Below are positions 1 to 12,432 of a DNA stretch of 64,000 bases, piece by piece. The stretch is from Petrolisthes cinctipes (taxonomy: Eukaryota > Arthropoda > Malacostraca > Decapoda > Porcellanidae), in assembly GCA_033782935.1 (NCBI GenBank), contig JAWQEG010000720.1, positions 434,001 through 498,000 on the forward strand, read 5' to 3'. The notes under the pieces were generated by a model. It worked only from the letters and a program-made list of their open reading frames with translations. It was not told the origin of the DNA and did not search any database. The translations under genes and the position numbers were made by a program. Position 1 is the stretch's first letter. The number at the start of each line of letters is the position of its first letter.

Positions 1-487
1 TGAGTTTTTTTGTACTAGATAGTCAACCTTCTCTATAATTTCTTCTATCTTATGACCAGGATAGCATCAATTTGCTCTCTTTTTCTTCCTATCCCTACAG
101 AACTCATTATCCTAGCCTCTTACTAGACTATCTCCTACCAGGGAGAAACTAGGTTCCTCCCCAACTTCATCGTTTAATAGTTCATACCTATTGCTAACTG
201 GGATTGCGCTTTCTACATTATTATTGTTGACCTTGGCCCTGGCTCCATTCCTTACCTGCATGAAGCCTTCATTCCTATCTGACCTATCGCTATCGTCTGC
301 TTTGTCGCTATCTTCTGACCTGCCACTCTCGTCTGACCTGTCACTATTTGAAGTTACCACGTTTGTATCGTCACCCTTTACCTGAAGTTGTCTTTCCAAA
401 GTGACAACTTCTTTCCTAAGTTGCCTAACCTCGACCAAGATCTTCTCCCTGTTATGACAAAACAGGCAACAAGAGTCACTATCCTAA
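1..487 (-). pseudogene. LINE ORF1 remnant: coiled coil plus start of SGNH-like domain
   Basis: Minus-strand reading opens near 487 with a Cys/His-rich stretch (CCLFCHNR), then a short heptad coiled coil (EVRQLRKEVVTLERQL), a Ser/Asp/Arg repeat region (SDRSDESGRSEDSDKADDS), and the motif GDSLVRG. An in-frame TAG at about 109-111 follows GDSLVRG. Beyond it the same frame continues to the window edge through a CYPG motif. GDS-type motifs after a coiled coil are known from ORF1 proteins of CR1-like LINEs, where an esterase/SGNH domain is thought to help RNP or membrane association. The stop replaces what is normally a Gln codon, so this copy looks dead. Its ORF2 would lie outside the window. A host SGNH protein is the alternative but is less likely with this N-terminus. 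Confidence 0.6.
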
Positions 488-1454
488 TCGAGGAACAACA
501 CGAGCAGGAATTGTCCTGAACACCACAGAGGGCACATGTATCGAGTTGCACGGGACATCCTGTAAGTTATGTGCGTATTTTTGACTAGGTTACTGTTAAT
601 AAAGTGGGAGAGAAAAGGGAGGTGAAGTGAGGTAAGATGAGGTGAGGTAAGGTAAGGTGCAAGGTTGATGGAAATTTGAATCCTACAAGGGGATTCTAGC
701 AGGTCAAAGAAGGTAGAGTGAGGTGAGTGCAGGTAAAAAGGGTAAGGCAAATTCAATTGGGAATTTAGGAATGGCAGGGAGGAGGGGTTTGCTGTGTACA
801 AAGAAAGCAATGAATACAATTATACAAATGAAATGCACAAGGTACAATTAATATAATACAGTAGTACTATTTAAAGAATAAAAACACACAAAAGCAGCAA
901 AGTAGTACAAATGATATGATAATAACACAGAACACTAGAAAAACACAGTACAATTAATATAACAATAGAATTGTCCTAAGTCACGATATTAAACAATACT
1001 CATTATTAACAGAGATTTTACATTACGTAAAAAATTTATGTAAAGATAAGAATACAGAATAATAATAATAATGATAATTTGTACTAAAAAATTCCTTTCT
1101 GTTGGTTGCACGAACTTCCAAAAGCAGCGAAGGCACAGAGCAGCGAGGACAGACAAACATAAACGTTCACTTCACTGGCTCAGTCTGGACTGAAGAAAAG
1201 AAGAAGCGGTGATATTGGAAGAAAGAACTAGAGAAAGGAAGTGGTGATAAGGAGAAGAAAGAATAAAGAGAGGTGATAAAGGAGAAATAATCATTACAAT
1301 AATAATAAGAGGTGATAAAGGAGTACATAAAAGAAGAGAGGAGAAAGAATAATAAATAAAAAAAATAAACAAAAAGTGAAAAAGGAGTTGATGATGAAGG
1401 AAGGGGGAAGACGTGACAAACCCAAACAACTAAACACCTTCGAGGACTTGTTGG
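488..1454. other. Intergenic, purine-rich low-complexity DNA
   Basis: No coding signal recognised. 600-740 is a run of degenerate ggtgaggtaagg-like repeats. 1195-1420 is GA-rich on the plus strand with an AT-rich middle (840-1080). Long frames here are composition artefacts. Confidence 0.6.
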
Positions 1455-1715
1455 AGTTAGTGGGAAGTGATGGACAGTGGAATGTACTACTATACCTTAC
1501 ATGCTCACTCGGTAAGTGTGTGTGTTTGTGATGGGCCATAGAATGTACTACTATACCTTACATGTTCACTCGTTAAATGTGTATGTGTATGTGTTAGTGG
1601 GAAGTGATGGACCATGGAATGTACTAATATACCATACATGTTCACACAGTGTGTATGTGTGTGTGTGTTAGAGTTAGTGGGAAGTGATGGATGATGGAAT
1701 ATACAGCTAGCCACA
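1455..1715. repeat. Degenerate tandem repeat, roughly 60-80 bp unit, with embedded GT tracts
   Basis: The block agtgggaagtgatgg / gaatgtactactatacc / acatgttcactcg followed by a (gt)n run recurs about four times, starting near 1465, 1527, 1594 and 1675. Unit length varies with GT-tract length. Confidence 0.7.
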
Positions 1716-2401
1716 CTACTGCAAGGGCCACTTCACACTGGCCAAGATAGTAACCCCAAAACACTAGTAGTGACCTACGCTCTTTTCATTTTTCTGTGAC
1801 GACACATTTGTACACCATAATCATATCGCATCTCTTTCGCTTTGTTTTCTAGTTCAGGAAACTTTACTTTTCTAGTCCTACCTCATATATTAGTCCCCTA
1901 AGACTTGGTACCCCTCTTGTTACTGCTCTTTGTACTTCCTCTAGTTTTGTGATGTGTGTGTGTCTGTGTGTGTGTGTTATCCCGTGGAGATGGTGTCAAC
2001 TTGTAGTGTCAGCACTTGCCACATGCAATATAAAGGAATTCACATTTGCTTCATTTAATAATGGGCTTCAATTAATAATGACTCTTATGCAGTTATTGTT
2101 TAATTAATAAACAGTGCTTAGTGTTTAATAATAACCAGTATATTAACCTCTTAACCGTGGGTGACAATATAAGTGGACACCACCAACAAGTGTGGAGGAC
2201 CACGGGTGACAACATAAGCCGACATCACAGTTTTTAAATTTGCGCGCTCAATAAAATGCTAGTTTTGGCTGGCTACACTGAAAGTGAGACCCAAAGGAAT
2301 CCCCAGTATTCAACCAGCCACTACCCGTCTGTGTCACAAGAGCAGTGTAGGTGGGAGGAAGTATTTTCAGCTCTCCGCTTTTCCTGTAATTACCATATAT
2401 G
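1716..2401. other. Intergenic; short (TG)n and a local direct repeat
   Basis: A (tg)n tract lies at about 1951-1977. At 2155-2222 the phrase gtgggtgacaatataag recurs as cgggtgacaacataag about 50 bp later, next to a TTAA, which may be a piggyBac-type end. Nothing else recognised. Confidence 0.4.
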
Positions 2402-2403
2402 TA

Positions 2404-5101
2404 CAGTGTCCTCCACTGCCGTGTACATCACTCAGTGTTGTTAATTTGTGTACCCCACAAAATGTGAACCGCCAGTATAGACACTCTTGCCCAAAACATT
2501 TGCCAGTATGAATTTAGGGGAGATCAGGGGTGTATGGTGGTGTACGGAAGCAGGTTGTAGAGGGGGGAGGGTAGTGAACGCATTAATACAACACTAACAT
2601 ATAAACTAACTGTATAAATACTACTGCAAAACAAACATGACATTTATTTTACAACTTTGTGGTAGAAGGGAGAACCCCTTGTCACTGTGTGTGTTTTCAG
2701 TACTATGCACTGTTGGCAACAGTCTCGTTGGCCAAATAGTGAAGCAGCAGTTAGCGTTCGCTGTTGTCTTTCTTTATATTTACTTTACGTAAAGAATAAT
2801 ATCTCGAGTGTAAAGTCTGAGCACGTAACATGTTGCTAGAACATGACACGCAACCACAGTTGATCATAATTTACTATAGGCTCGTCCCTAAATGTTTGTC
2901 ATTGTACTATGCTTATTAGTCTGTGACAATGAAAACTTTTGTCAATAATATTACTTTCCAGATATTTTTAATATTATGAATAGTGGTAGCCTAGTTGGGT
3001 ATCGTTTTCATAGTAGTTTTCTTTCAGCTCCGACTAAGGGTAGCCTATAGATTGATCATTTCATAGTGAACTTTCACAACCTCCAGTGTTTACATTACTA
3101 TGTGGTCACTAACAGATTGGGCAAAGATGGCAATATAAACTATCATAAGTCGCGAGTGTGTTGGAAGCCATCCCTCTACACACACACAATTATTGTCCTG
3201 CATCACCGTGGCATTCACTATCATGGATATGGCTTATCAACCTATCATAAGCATGATAGCGGTACAGTCTAAACTGTTAAAATTAAATTAGGTCATCTTT
3301 TGTATGTGTGGAAATTTCGAACATATAAGCCTATAGAGTGTAAATCAATCTGTATCAACGTTATATATGAGAATATTATCCTCTCTTTAGTCCAGGTTGA
3401 TAATCATCGTAACAAGCTAATGTTACGTCAGTCAGTTAACTTTTCGAGATGCAGGGATTGACAATAGTAACCAAGAAACAGCGAGTAAAAAAAAGAAGCA
3501 ATAACAGCAAAATATGCATATCAGTGTAATGCTAGCAATATAGCTAATGTGTAAGAACTTTTTATTGGTACAGTTGATATCCTATGTAATAATAATAATA
3601 ATAATAGTATTTGATCGTGTGACTGACTGACTCTGATATTAATACGGCTATGAAAAAAATGGTAATCTTTAAACAGCATAATGCGTTTCACATAGATGCA
3701 ATAATGCGTATCCCCGATACAACATTCTCATCATGTGCCACAAGGTCGATCAGTTCCTAATGCTGGTCACCTCTTATTTGGTTAATCATAATAATTGTGA
3801 TGTCAACGATAAAAGAGAATAGTTTTCTAACCCAGTAAGTTCTCCAGCAGTTAACAGCGACCTGGTGCAGGGAATGTGGTAGACAGAGAGAATGGAGAAA
3901 ACGGGAGGGTGTATGTGGAGGAGTGGATGAATGTGAGGGTAGGGTGTGTTTGGTAGGCAAGACGGCCACTTCTGATATTTTTTTTTTTCAATATTCTTAT
4001 CACATAGGAAATCAACTGTAGCCTACTAATAAAATGTTCTTACACAGTAGCTAACTAGACTGCATTTTTCTGATATGCATATCTTGCTCTTACTGCTTTT
4101 TTTTCAAATTGCTGTATCTTGGTCTATATGTTCGAAATAATTTAGTGAATGCCAAGTTGATGCAGGGCAGTATAAGCGTGTGTGTGTATGTGTGTGTAGA
4201 GAGAGGGATGGCTTCCAAAACACTCGCGACTTATGATAATTTATACTGCAATCTTTGCTCAAGCCGTTAGTGACCACATAATAATGTGAACACTGTGAAA
4301 TGATCAATCTATAGGCTATTTTGTTACCCTTAGTCGGAGCTGAAAGGAAACTACTATGTCAATTGGTGATACACAACTACCACTATCAATAATACTAAAA
4401 CTATATCTGGAAAGTATTATTGACAAAAGTTGTCATCGTCACAGACTAATAAGCATATTACAATGACAAACATATAGGGGCGAGCCTATAGCAAATTATG
4501 GTCAACTGTGTTTGTGTGTCATGTTCTAGCAACATGACACACACGTGCTTTGACTTTACACTCGAGATATTATACTTTACGTAAAGTTAGTATAAGTAAC
4601 TTTATCATGAAGAGCATGTAATAATAATAACACTACGATGTGTTGGTTTTCACTGGCCTATGCTGAACATTCATAATGATGGACAACAGCTGAGACTAAC
4701 TGATGCCTCACTACCTGACCAACGTGACTGTTGCCGTAAGAGTGCATAGAACTGAATATACATACAGTGACAAGAGATTCTCCTTTCCATCAAAATGATG
4801 TGGTACAAATAGTCATGTTTGTTTTGCAGTACGGTAGTATATATAGCGTTAGTTTATATGTTAGTGTTGTATTATTCCTTTCACTACCCTCCCCTTTCTA
4901 CAATCTCCCTCCCCCGACTCTGCTTTCCTAAACTACCTCACCACTTTAATCCTCCACCCTGCACACACGATCCCCCAGCACCCTCCCCTAAACTTAAACT
5001 GGCAAGTGTTTCGGGTAAGAGAGTCAAAACTGGTGTTTCATATCTTGTGGGGTACACACATTGATAACGCTCAGTGATGAACGTTGCAGTGAAAGAGACT
5101 G
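2404..5101. mobile_element. Element A: 2.7-kb TA-flanked palindromic DNA element
   Basis: The termini are inverted: the left end reads CAGTGTCCTCCACTG and the right end, complemented, reads CAGTCTCTTTCACTG. Both are flanked by TA (2402-2403, 5102-5103). Imperfect arms run about 2404-3600 and 3985-5101 with a loop of about 380 bp. The match is easy to follow at gtaccccacaa, tgcaaaacaaacatgac, ttactttacgtaaag, gaccacata and tatgcatat. The right arm lacks a block present at about 3240-3480. No transposase ORF is seen, so it is non-autonomous. TA duplication and CAGT ends fit the Tc1/mariner type. Arm divergence by eye is roughly 15-20 percent, so it is old. Confidence 0.75.
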
Positions 5102-5333
5102 TACAGTCACGATTGATTGATTGATTTTTGATGCAACTAAGCATCTGGCGGCGCAACAGCTAAGGTCATATACCGCCCAACATAAAATTGTCATCTACAT
5201 AATTAATAAAACATGAACAACCGAAAAGGATAGGCACCATGATTAAATGACACACAAACTAGAAAGCACATTATTACTAAAAGAACCCATCGAAAAAAAA
5301 AAAAAAATAATAATAATAATAAACATCATAAAA

Positions 5334-6591
5334 TTATATTTTGTGGAGAAGGCCAGCCTCCTCCACATAGGAGAGGGTGTTCCCTCCCACACTACAAGCC
5401 TCCTCCCTGAGCACCTGGGAGAGACTGTATGAACTGTCACCCTCCCGGTACTCGGAGAGGTGCCTACGACGAAGGTCCCCAATGCTGGGACACCAGACAA
5501 TAAGATGCCGAACTGTCAAAGGGACCAGACAATCATCACAGTAGGGAGGATGAGTCCTCTCCATCAAAAAGCCATGAGTCAACAATGTGTGGCCAATGCG
5601 GAGATGAACAAGAGCCGTCTCCATCCGGAAGGACAGGCCACTGTAGCTCCACAAACCAAGGCGCTCGCGGATGTCACGGAGCTTGTTAGCCCCAACTGCG
5701 TCCCATCTGTCCAGCCAGCAGGAACGAAAGGTAGCATCTGTGTAGGGTCGAAGGTCCACTGCAGGAACAGGATGACGCCTGGCAGGAGGCCGAGAATTGG
5801 AGACCGCAGCCTTAGCCAGGCCGTCAGCCCGCTCATTCGCATCGACACCCACATGTGCCGGGACCCAACAAAAAGTACTTGACTTTGCGGCCACGTCGAC
5901 CCAGGAGGACAAGCCACTCAAGAATGGCCAACACCAGGAGATGGGAAGAGTTAAGATTGCACAAGGCCTGCAAGGCACTATAGGAATCGCTAAAAATAGT
6001 AAAAGAAGGCTGAGGGAGAGTAAAAATCACTTGGAGGGCATATAAAATGGCCGAGAGCTCAACAGTAAAAATTGACATGACAGAAGGGAGCCTGCCACCA
6101 CGGCAAAAGTCAGGATAGACAACTCCAAAGCCAACTTCAGGATCAGACTTTGACCCATCAGTGTACACAGGGAGGGACTCCCTGTGAGTGAAGGCACGTT
6201 CTAAAAAGAGGGAACGAGCCACTGGAGGAGGAAGAGATTCCTTCTTGTCTGTACAGCAGGTGCAGGGGAAAACTTCTGGAAGAAGCCATGGAGCCACCCT
6301 GGGGACCATCACAGGACAAATCTGGAAGTCTACAATGCCCATCTCCTTTATAGCCTTCCTGACCCGGAAGCCAAAGGGCCATGGTATACGAGAATATAAA
6401 AGGTAGTACTGAGACATGATATCAGAGGACACCGCCAAGCAGGGAAGGGAGTCAGGAAGTCGATGTAATCGATGCCAACAACGAACCATCAAGGAATGGC
6501 GACGGAGATCAAGAGGTGGCTCATTAGCGTCCACCAGGAGATGGGATTGGGGACGACCTGAAGGCTCCGGTCGCCAGACGTACTTCAGCAT
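5334..6591 (-). pseudogene. LINE copy I ORF2: RNase H and C-terminal Cys/His region
   Basis: The first part (6591 to about 5880) carries RNase H signatures: VYTDGSK with the first catalytic Asp, VELSAILYAL with the Glu, and FSDSYSALQAL with the second Asp. The last part, in another frame (5978-5334), carries VPAHVGVDANERADGLAK with the final Asp, then HLRIGHTLLTHGFL and CDDC...VRHLIVWCP, the Cys/His region found at the end of I/Jockey-type ORF2. A single frameshift near 5880 separates them. The domain would remove RNA from the cDNA hybrid during target-primed reverse transcription. RNase H-bearing LINEs point to the I/Loa side of the Jockey superfamily. Confidence 0.85.
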
Positions 6592-6715
6592 GATGAACAG
6601 GGTCTAAAACTCTGAGACAGGCATCGGTGGCAGAAGAGTACACCTCACACCCATAGTCGAGTTTTGACCTAATAAGAACATGGTATAGATGGAGGAGGGT
6701 GTCCCGATCAGCCCC

Positions 6716-7990
6716 CTAGGATGTATGGCCCAGGACCCTCAACAGGTTAAGAGCCTTGAGGCAAGAGACCTTAAGTGTACGTAAGTGGGAAACCCAAGTC
6801 AAATGTTTGTCAAAAAGGAGACCCAAAAAGCTAGTCTCTTCGACACAACGTATCCGATGCCCATACATGAATAAGTCTGGATCGGGGTGGACGCCTCGGA
6901 TGCGGCAGAAGTGCATAGCAACTGTCTTGGAAGGAGAAAATCGAAACCCGTGAGAACCAGCCCAACGTGACACCCTATCAAGGGCAAGCTGCATGTGCCG
7001 CTCCTCCACGGACATACGGGAAGCAGCAAACCAGACTGCTAGGTCGTCAATGTACATCGAGTTGGCTATACCGTCCGGAAGGAATGAGGCAATGGCATTA
7101 ATTGCTACTGCAAACAATGTGACACTGAGGACACTTCCCTGGGGGACACCCTCCTCCTGTGCAACAGATGCTGAGTGGGTTGTACCAACCCTCACAGAAA
7201 ACCTGCGACCACTGAGAAACTCCTTAAGAAAGTGTGGAAGGAGATCCCGCAGGCCATATAAATGGAGTTGCTGCAGGATGCCATATTGCCATGTAGTGTC
7301 ATAGGCTTTCTCTAAATCAAAGAATACACAGACAAGGTGTTGATGTCGTGCAAAGGCTTCACATGCAGCAGCTTCCAACCTGACCAGAGCATCTGTAGTG
7401 GAACAGTGTTTACGAAAGTCAGACTGTGACGGAGACAGAAAATCACCCCGTTCCAAGAAGTATACCAGTCTGACATTCACCATCTTCTCAAATAGTTTAT
7501 AGAGACAGGAAGTCAAGGCAATTGGTCGGTAACTGAGGGCAACACCAGAGTCCTTGCCCAGCTTGAGGAAAGGAAGGATGGTAGCAACCCTCCACCCACG
7601 GGGGAAGACACCCTCCTGCCAGATTCTGTTATATAAAGCTAAAAGAAATGAGATCGCCTTCTCATCCAAGTGTCGCAACATTGCATATGGGATGTTGTCT
7701 GGCCCAGGAGAAGTGTCGCTGCAGAGAGAGAGAGAGCAGAATGCAGGTCTCTCAGGGTGAATATATGGTTATAACTTTCATTCTCGTTCCCTGAGAAATC
7801 CAGGACAGTGCGCTCCTTGGCTCTTAACCCGTGCCTGACAGCCAGAGGTCGAGAGTCACGGGTGGAGACTCTTGCAAAAGCCTCTGCCATGGTATTGGTC
7901 ACTGCCAAACCATCCATGATCTTAATTCCATTGGCCTTAAGTACAGGTGGAGAACTAGGAGAAAACTTCCCCGCCATTTAACGAACTCTC
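6716..7990 (-). pseudogene. LINE copy I ORF2: reverse transcriptase domain
   Basis: Reading 7681-6716 gives one long RT block: GWRVATILPFLKLGKD, SYRPIALTSCLYKLFEKM, FFDLEKAYDTTW (motif A), EGVPQGSVLSVTLF, and MYIDDLAV (motif C, YIDD instead of the commoner YADD/FADD). It ends in the thumb pattern ETSFLGLLFDKHLTWVSHL. Upstream, 7977-7639 in a different frame carries the pre-RT linker ending LRDLHSALSLSA, so a frameshift lies near 7690. The enzyme would copy LINE RNA at a nicked chromosomal site. Motif spacing is normal. The copy is broken but recently recognisable. Confidence 0.9.
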
Positions 7991-8069
7991 CTGAACACTT
8001 AAGTGAGTGGAGTTTTAGTATTAATTGAAGATACATAGGCCTTTCAAGATGCACGTTGTGCCTCTTTTA

Positions 8070-8760
8070 AAAATCATCTAGCCCGAGCCCTTGCCAGTCG
8101 TAAGTCCTCTAAAAGAGTTTGGTCCCCACGATTGTGACGAAGGCGAGAGAAAGCAGCGCGCTTCTCCCGCACAGCGGTGGTGCAGACTGGTGACCACCAA
8201 AGGACAGGACGTTTGGTAAAGTAGCCAGAAGTTTTTGGGATGGAGTTGAGAACAGCAGAGTGGAGCATATCAGTGAAATATGTTACAACCATATAAATCA
8301 GGCAACACTCTCCAAGTACAATCCAACATAGCAATGGGTGAGCAAAGGGAAATGTCAATGGCGGTAAAAGTCCCAGTAGGGCTATTAAAATGTGTCACAT
8401 CTCCCGTATTTAAAACCCCTAACCCCTCATCCTCAATAAAAGAAGCCAATAAAACACCCCTGGGGTTGACCGAACTGTCACCCTACAGAGGATGACAACC
8501 ATTAAAATCACCCAATAAAATAAAGGGAGAGGGAAGGTCCTGTACAAGACTGTAACACTGGGAGGAAGGTATAGACGGCACACAGTGTAGGGGCGGTCCA
8601 TAAAATCCTTAACTGCAACAGCCTGGAGCGGAGTGTCAAGCTCCAAGCTCGTGCATGGGATATCTCGGGGCAGTAATTGGGACCCGTAGATGAGTCCCTG
8701 AAGCATCTGATATGTTAGAAGAAGATGATGGTATATGAGCTGGGATATTCCTTAAAACAA
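8070..8760 (-). pseudogene. LINE copy I ORF2: AP-endonuclease remnant and linker
   Basis: Fragments in shifting frames: DIPCTSLELDTPLQAVAV followed by YTVCRLYLPPS near 8640-8540, a pattern seen in the core of APE-type LINE endonucleases, then the post-endonuclease linker PVLWWSPVCTTAVREKRAAF at about 8210-8150. The conserved SDH motif was not located, and several frameshifts and deletions are implied. Located between ORF1 and RT as expected. Confidence 0.65.
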
Positions 8761-9475
8761 TTACATTGGTATTGTCCTGTACAGCAGTGGTATCACTGAC
8801 ACAGGCAGATACATCAACATCCATAATACAGGTGATAGAATCACTCCGCTGCTCAAGCGGAAGAGAAACTGAATCTTTTGAAGTCACAACATCAGAAGCA
8901 TCCACATTAACTTCACGCCCCTCTGATGATCCCGAAGGAAACTTGCGAGGAGGAACTTCTGTTGAATCAAGAGATTCATCAGAGCCACGAGAACGCTTCT
9001 GGTGAAATCGAGAGGAAACTATGGATGAGTCCACAGAGATGGTTGCCTTACAAGGAGGAACATCTATGGAGTTTAGTGCCTCAGAGGAACCACGAAGACT
9101 TCTCTGTGGCAGTTTAGGTGACTTAAGTTTCCTTTTTGGAGAGCGTGTGGCAGCGTGAACCTCTACCACATGGACACCTTTAGCTAAAGTCTGAGAATTG
9201 TCATCAGTCGAAGGATCGCCAGAATGAGTGTCTGATAAAGTTTCCAAGACAGAGAAGCTATTATGTAGTGTAACCCCCGAAACGCTCTCACTAGAGCAAA
9301 AAGCAGCTGCCTCCTGAGAGGGTTAAGAGGGTGCTGCAACCGATTTAGGGCGAAGGGAGGAGGCGTGTGTCTTCACACCACCATCCTTCTGTCGTTTGAA
9401 GTTGAGTTGCCGTCTGGCACTACCAATGTTAATGAATTGGGTATTAGCCAAGTGGAGGATATCCTGCTCAAGGAG
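8636..9475 (-). pseudogene. LINE copy I ORF1, C-terminal half
   Basis: Reading 9475-9323 begins YLLEQDILHLANTQF and ARRQL, the helix that normally follows the CCHC knuckles in ORF1 proteins of Jockey/I LINEs. It ends in a stop at 9323-9325. 9247-8636 continues in another frame with a Ser/Pro/Lys-rich low-complexity tail (SPKRKLKSPKLPQRS). This is the continuation of the ORF1 fragment at 16414-17430. Removing element C restores the frame exactly across TAC. Confidence 0.8.
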
Positions 9476-9584
9476 GTACAGCTCCGGACAGATCAAGGGA
9501 CCCCATCTCTTCCACCAGCTACTTGGTGTGAGCCTCAGTGGATCTGGTATCACTGGCAGGTGGAGGGGGGGAGGGGAGAAATGT

Positions 9585-9600
9585 GGGCGGAGTTATATAG
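9585..9600 (+). promoter_or_regulatory. TATA/GC-box-like motif in element C left terminal repeat
   Basis: gggcgg (9585-9590) is followed directly by TATATAG (9594-9600), pointing into the element towards the plus-strand transposase half. The same pair is kept in the diverged relative D (33247-33263) and mirrored on the minus strand at 16289-16304. Conservation across copies suggests a terminal-repeat promoter. Inferred, not proven. Confidence 0.4.
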
Positions 9601-10863
9601 GGGGTAATGTGGAGGCGTTACCAATGTTGAGCCATCCAGAAATTTGAATCCCGAACCACTTGTGATCATGGATGTGAACCACTCACTGGAAGGTGGTAGG
9701 AGGGGTTGGGTTGAGGAGAGGGTGTAAAGCTTCACAAGTGATCGAGTAGTAGTATTATAGATGGAGAGAATTATTGGATCAAGTAGGTAAAGATTATAAA
9801 CGAACAAAGCCGACTGTCGCCTTTATTATGTTTTCTTGTGTAATCTAAATCCAACTCTGATGCTACATTCTATAGGATATTATTTATTATTTGAAATGAA
9901 TCCAGATTTTACGTAATACAATTCACACGACACCATTATTTTATGACTAATATATCAAGCCATGCACCACCTACACAGTGTTGAAATAAATTTCAAGTAA
10001 ATCCTTTATCGTTACCCTGTATTATTGACGACATTTTCTAAGAAACTTTTAGTGTGTAACTGGTTACCAAAGTATAATAGTTATATAGTGTAAGTTAATC
10101 TTTACCCAATAACCACTCCATCTGTTCTCCCCCACCCCACCCTCCCTTATTCCATTCACTGTTTCCTCTCCCTCCTTCCCAGCAATCCTTTACTCTCCAT
10201 CTTACCACCATCACCAACATTCTGTGTGTTGCTGCATAATCTGTTAATGCGCAAACAAGACCAGAATAGAAATAAAAGTGATATTTGGTATGCAAATACA
10301 ATCCGTAATATATGACGAATATATTTATTACCCTTATTTATTTATCTGAGGTCAACATTCAGACGCCGGTGTTAGTGAACCAATCACAAGATTTAGAGGA
10401 TATTGTGTCAGCACTAATGTTATTACTAATTAAAACAGGGAAAAATTGAAATAAGACATTTATTGGTTATTGTTTACATGACTTGTCAGTTTAGGTGAAA
10501 GCTCCACAAGTCCTCGTTACGAAGCCTTCCACACCCATAACCCAACTGTGACTGTAGGCACCACACTGTAAATGATGAACACGTTATATGTATAGTTGTT
10601 GTTATTAATTGGTGTCATACAATTATAATACCTGTTAACTTAATATAACCTCAAGTTTTTACTTCGACCTCACGTTTGCATTAAGCATGTGTAATGTTTT
10701 GTTTTATTATTATTATAATCACCTGGATATGTATTGCTTTAGACCCTTAGCCACGATGAGATACAGTGTATACACTATTTATATACGGTACACTTCTATG
10801 AACACATTAAGGCTTGAAATACTGTGGATTACATATTTCATGTTCTTACTCATCAATTTGTTA

Positions 10864-11170
10864 CTAGTATCGTGTCCAGCCACCCTCCTTCTCAATGACA
10901 GCCTGCAGTCGCTCGGGCATTGAGGCACCATGCCTTCTCACTATATCGGGTTTTCCACGAAAAATCTCCCACTGTGCTCTGGTGTGCCGTAACAACTCTG
11001 GTGTGGTTCTCTCTCGTTCCGGCTCCCACGTGTTAACAATAGAACCCCATAGATTTTCTATGGGGTTCATATCACAGTTCTAACTAGACCAATCTATCAC
11101 CTGCAAATTATCTTGAGCAGCAAACCATTCTTGAACTATCCTGGCCATATGGATAGGGCATTGGTCGTGT
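10864..11170 (-). pseudogene. Tc1/mariner transposase, C-terminal half, left-arm copy
   Basis: Encodes HDQCPIHMARIVQEWF, where Asp matches the second catalytic residue, then MNPIENLWG with the third acidic position, and a tail ending QAVIEKEGGWTRY typical of this Tc1-like lineage. A TAG interrupts the frame just before the NCDMNPIENLWG block (mirror of 14807-14809), where an aromatic residue is usual. The first catalytic Asp lies elsewhere, in the N-terminal half at 12433-12724 or 13165-13456. About 80-90 middle residues of a normal transposase are absent. Confidence 0.8.
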
Positions 11171-11648
11171 TTAGGACAGATGAGGGTGAGTAGTTGAAAA
11201 AAAATTAAAAACAATTAGTATATCTGCTTCATTATATTGCATTTGATCTATTAAATAAAGACACTGTCTATTGTTCACCCCTGTAGAGAGATACTGATTA
11301 TTATCATTTGGATATTAAGCAACAAATAACGGAGCCGAGACAATCCCTTTTCTGTCTTCAGCTCTCCCTGTATTCTTTTCGCCCCTCATGCTGGCAGTCC
11401 CCCTCTTTATCTCCTTTTCTCGCTGTAAAATAAATAAACTTATGCCTATATCTTTCAAGTAACTGGCAACCTCACACAACCTCCTCTCACTTGTCTTCTC
11501 TCTCTCACACTCCCCCTTCCTTCCTTGCCTTCTGTAGTATTCTTTATCTTTTCTTTATCATATTTTTAACCTTCTCATTCGTTCTTTCAAAGTTTTAATC
11601 ACATAGGCCTTTCTCCCTTATCACCTATAGTGCTTCAAATTTATGCAG

Positions 11649-11822
11649 GCGAAATGCTGCGGCTGGGATAATATTGTTAATACCGTTTTGATTCTTTGTA
11701 TTATGTGGATTTACAAAACAACTAGAAATTCATAGCGAAGGATATGATAATAGTTATGTAGAACAAGTGTTGGCAGATACACTTTCTTGACGGGATAATC
11801 CCAGCCACAGCATTTCGCCTTC
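11649..11822. repeat. Short inverted-repeat unit nested in element C (left arm)
   Basis: gcgaaatgctgcggctggga at about 11650 is mirrored by tcccagccacagcatttcgc at about 11801, giving a MITE-like unit of about 170 bp. It is mirrored again in the right arm at about 14067-14240. Target duplication not clear. Confidence 0.55.
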
Positions 11823-11985
11823 TTAAAACAGAAGGACTACAGGTTTCATGCATTGCCATTTGCCAGTCTGTTGCTAGTCAGAATATTAACTTGTTAAACC
11901 ATTTTGCAGGAACGAGAAATATATATATTTTCTTTTTAAGTTACTTATGGGCATTATTTAGATATATTAACTTACTTTTACTTAC

Positions 11986-12079
11986 GTCCAGCATTACTGT
12001 ACAGAACATGTGACACAATAAGGACCACAAGGACAGTAATGGTGGTCAACGTGATTCTCATTAATCTCTCCATATGCTA
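11986..12079 (-). other. Signal-anchor-like mini-exon, left-arm mirror
   Basis: Exact mirror of 13810-13903; see that entry. It would be read on the minus strand if the right-arm promoter were used. Confidence 0.35.
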
Positions 12080-12432
12080 CTGAAAACAATATTTTATGCT
12101 CAACTACAGAATTATGTTCTCAGCATGACAATGATAGCCAAAGATAATGAAAACAATATAAACAAATTAACATTTATTGCACAACAAATATGCTTATGCC
12201 TCGGTGCTACTGTTTCAAGGGAGTAACCAGCCCACACTGAATCACATGGAACCTGAAAAGTTTGAATACAAGATCAATTATATATATATAAATACAATAC
12301 CATATTATATCTGTTTGTCTATCTACGTCTTTGTGTATATGGCACTTTTATTAATATTCATGATCAGCACTGTGAAATATAAATTTAAATTTATTTGGCA
12401 AAGCAGAGGACACTGACTAGTATGGTAACCTA

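Noticed and set aside
5460..7304. Plus-strand frames at 5460-5882, 6188-6406 and 6993-7304
   Set aside because: Shadows of the minus-strand RNase H and RT; no family similarity and no motif.
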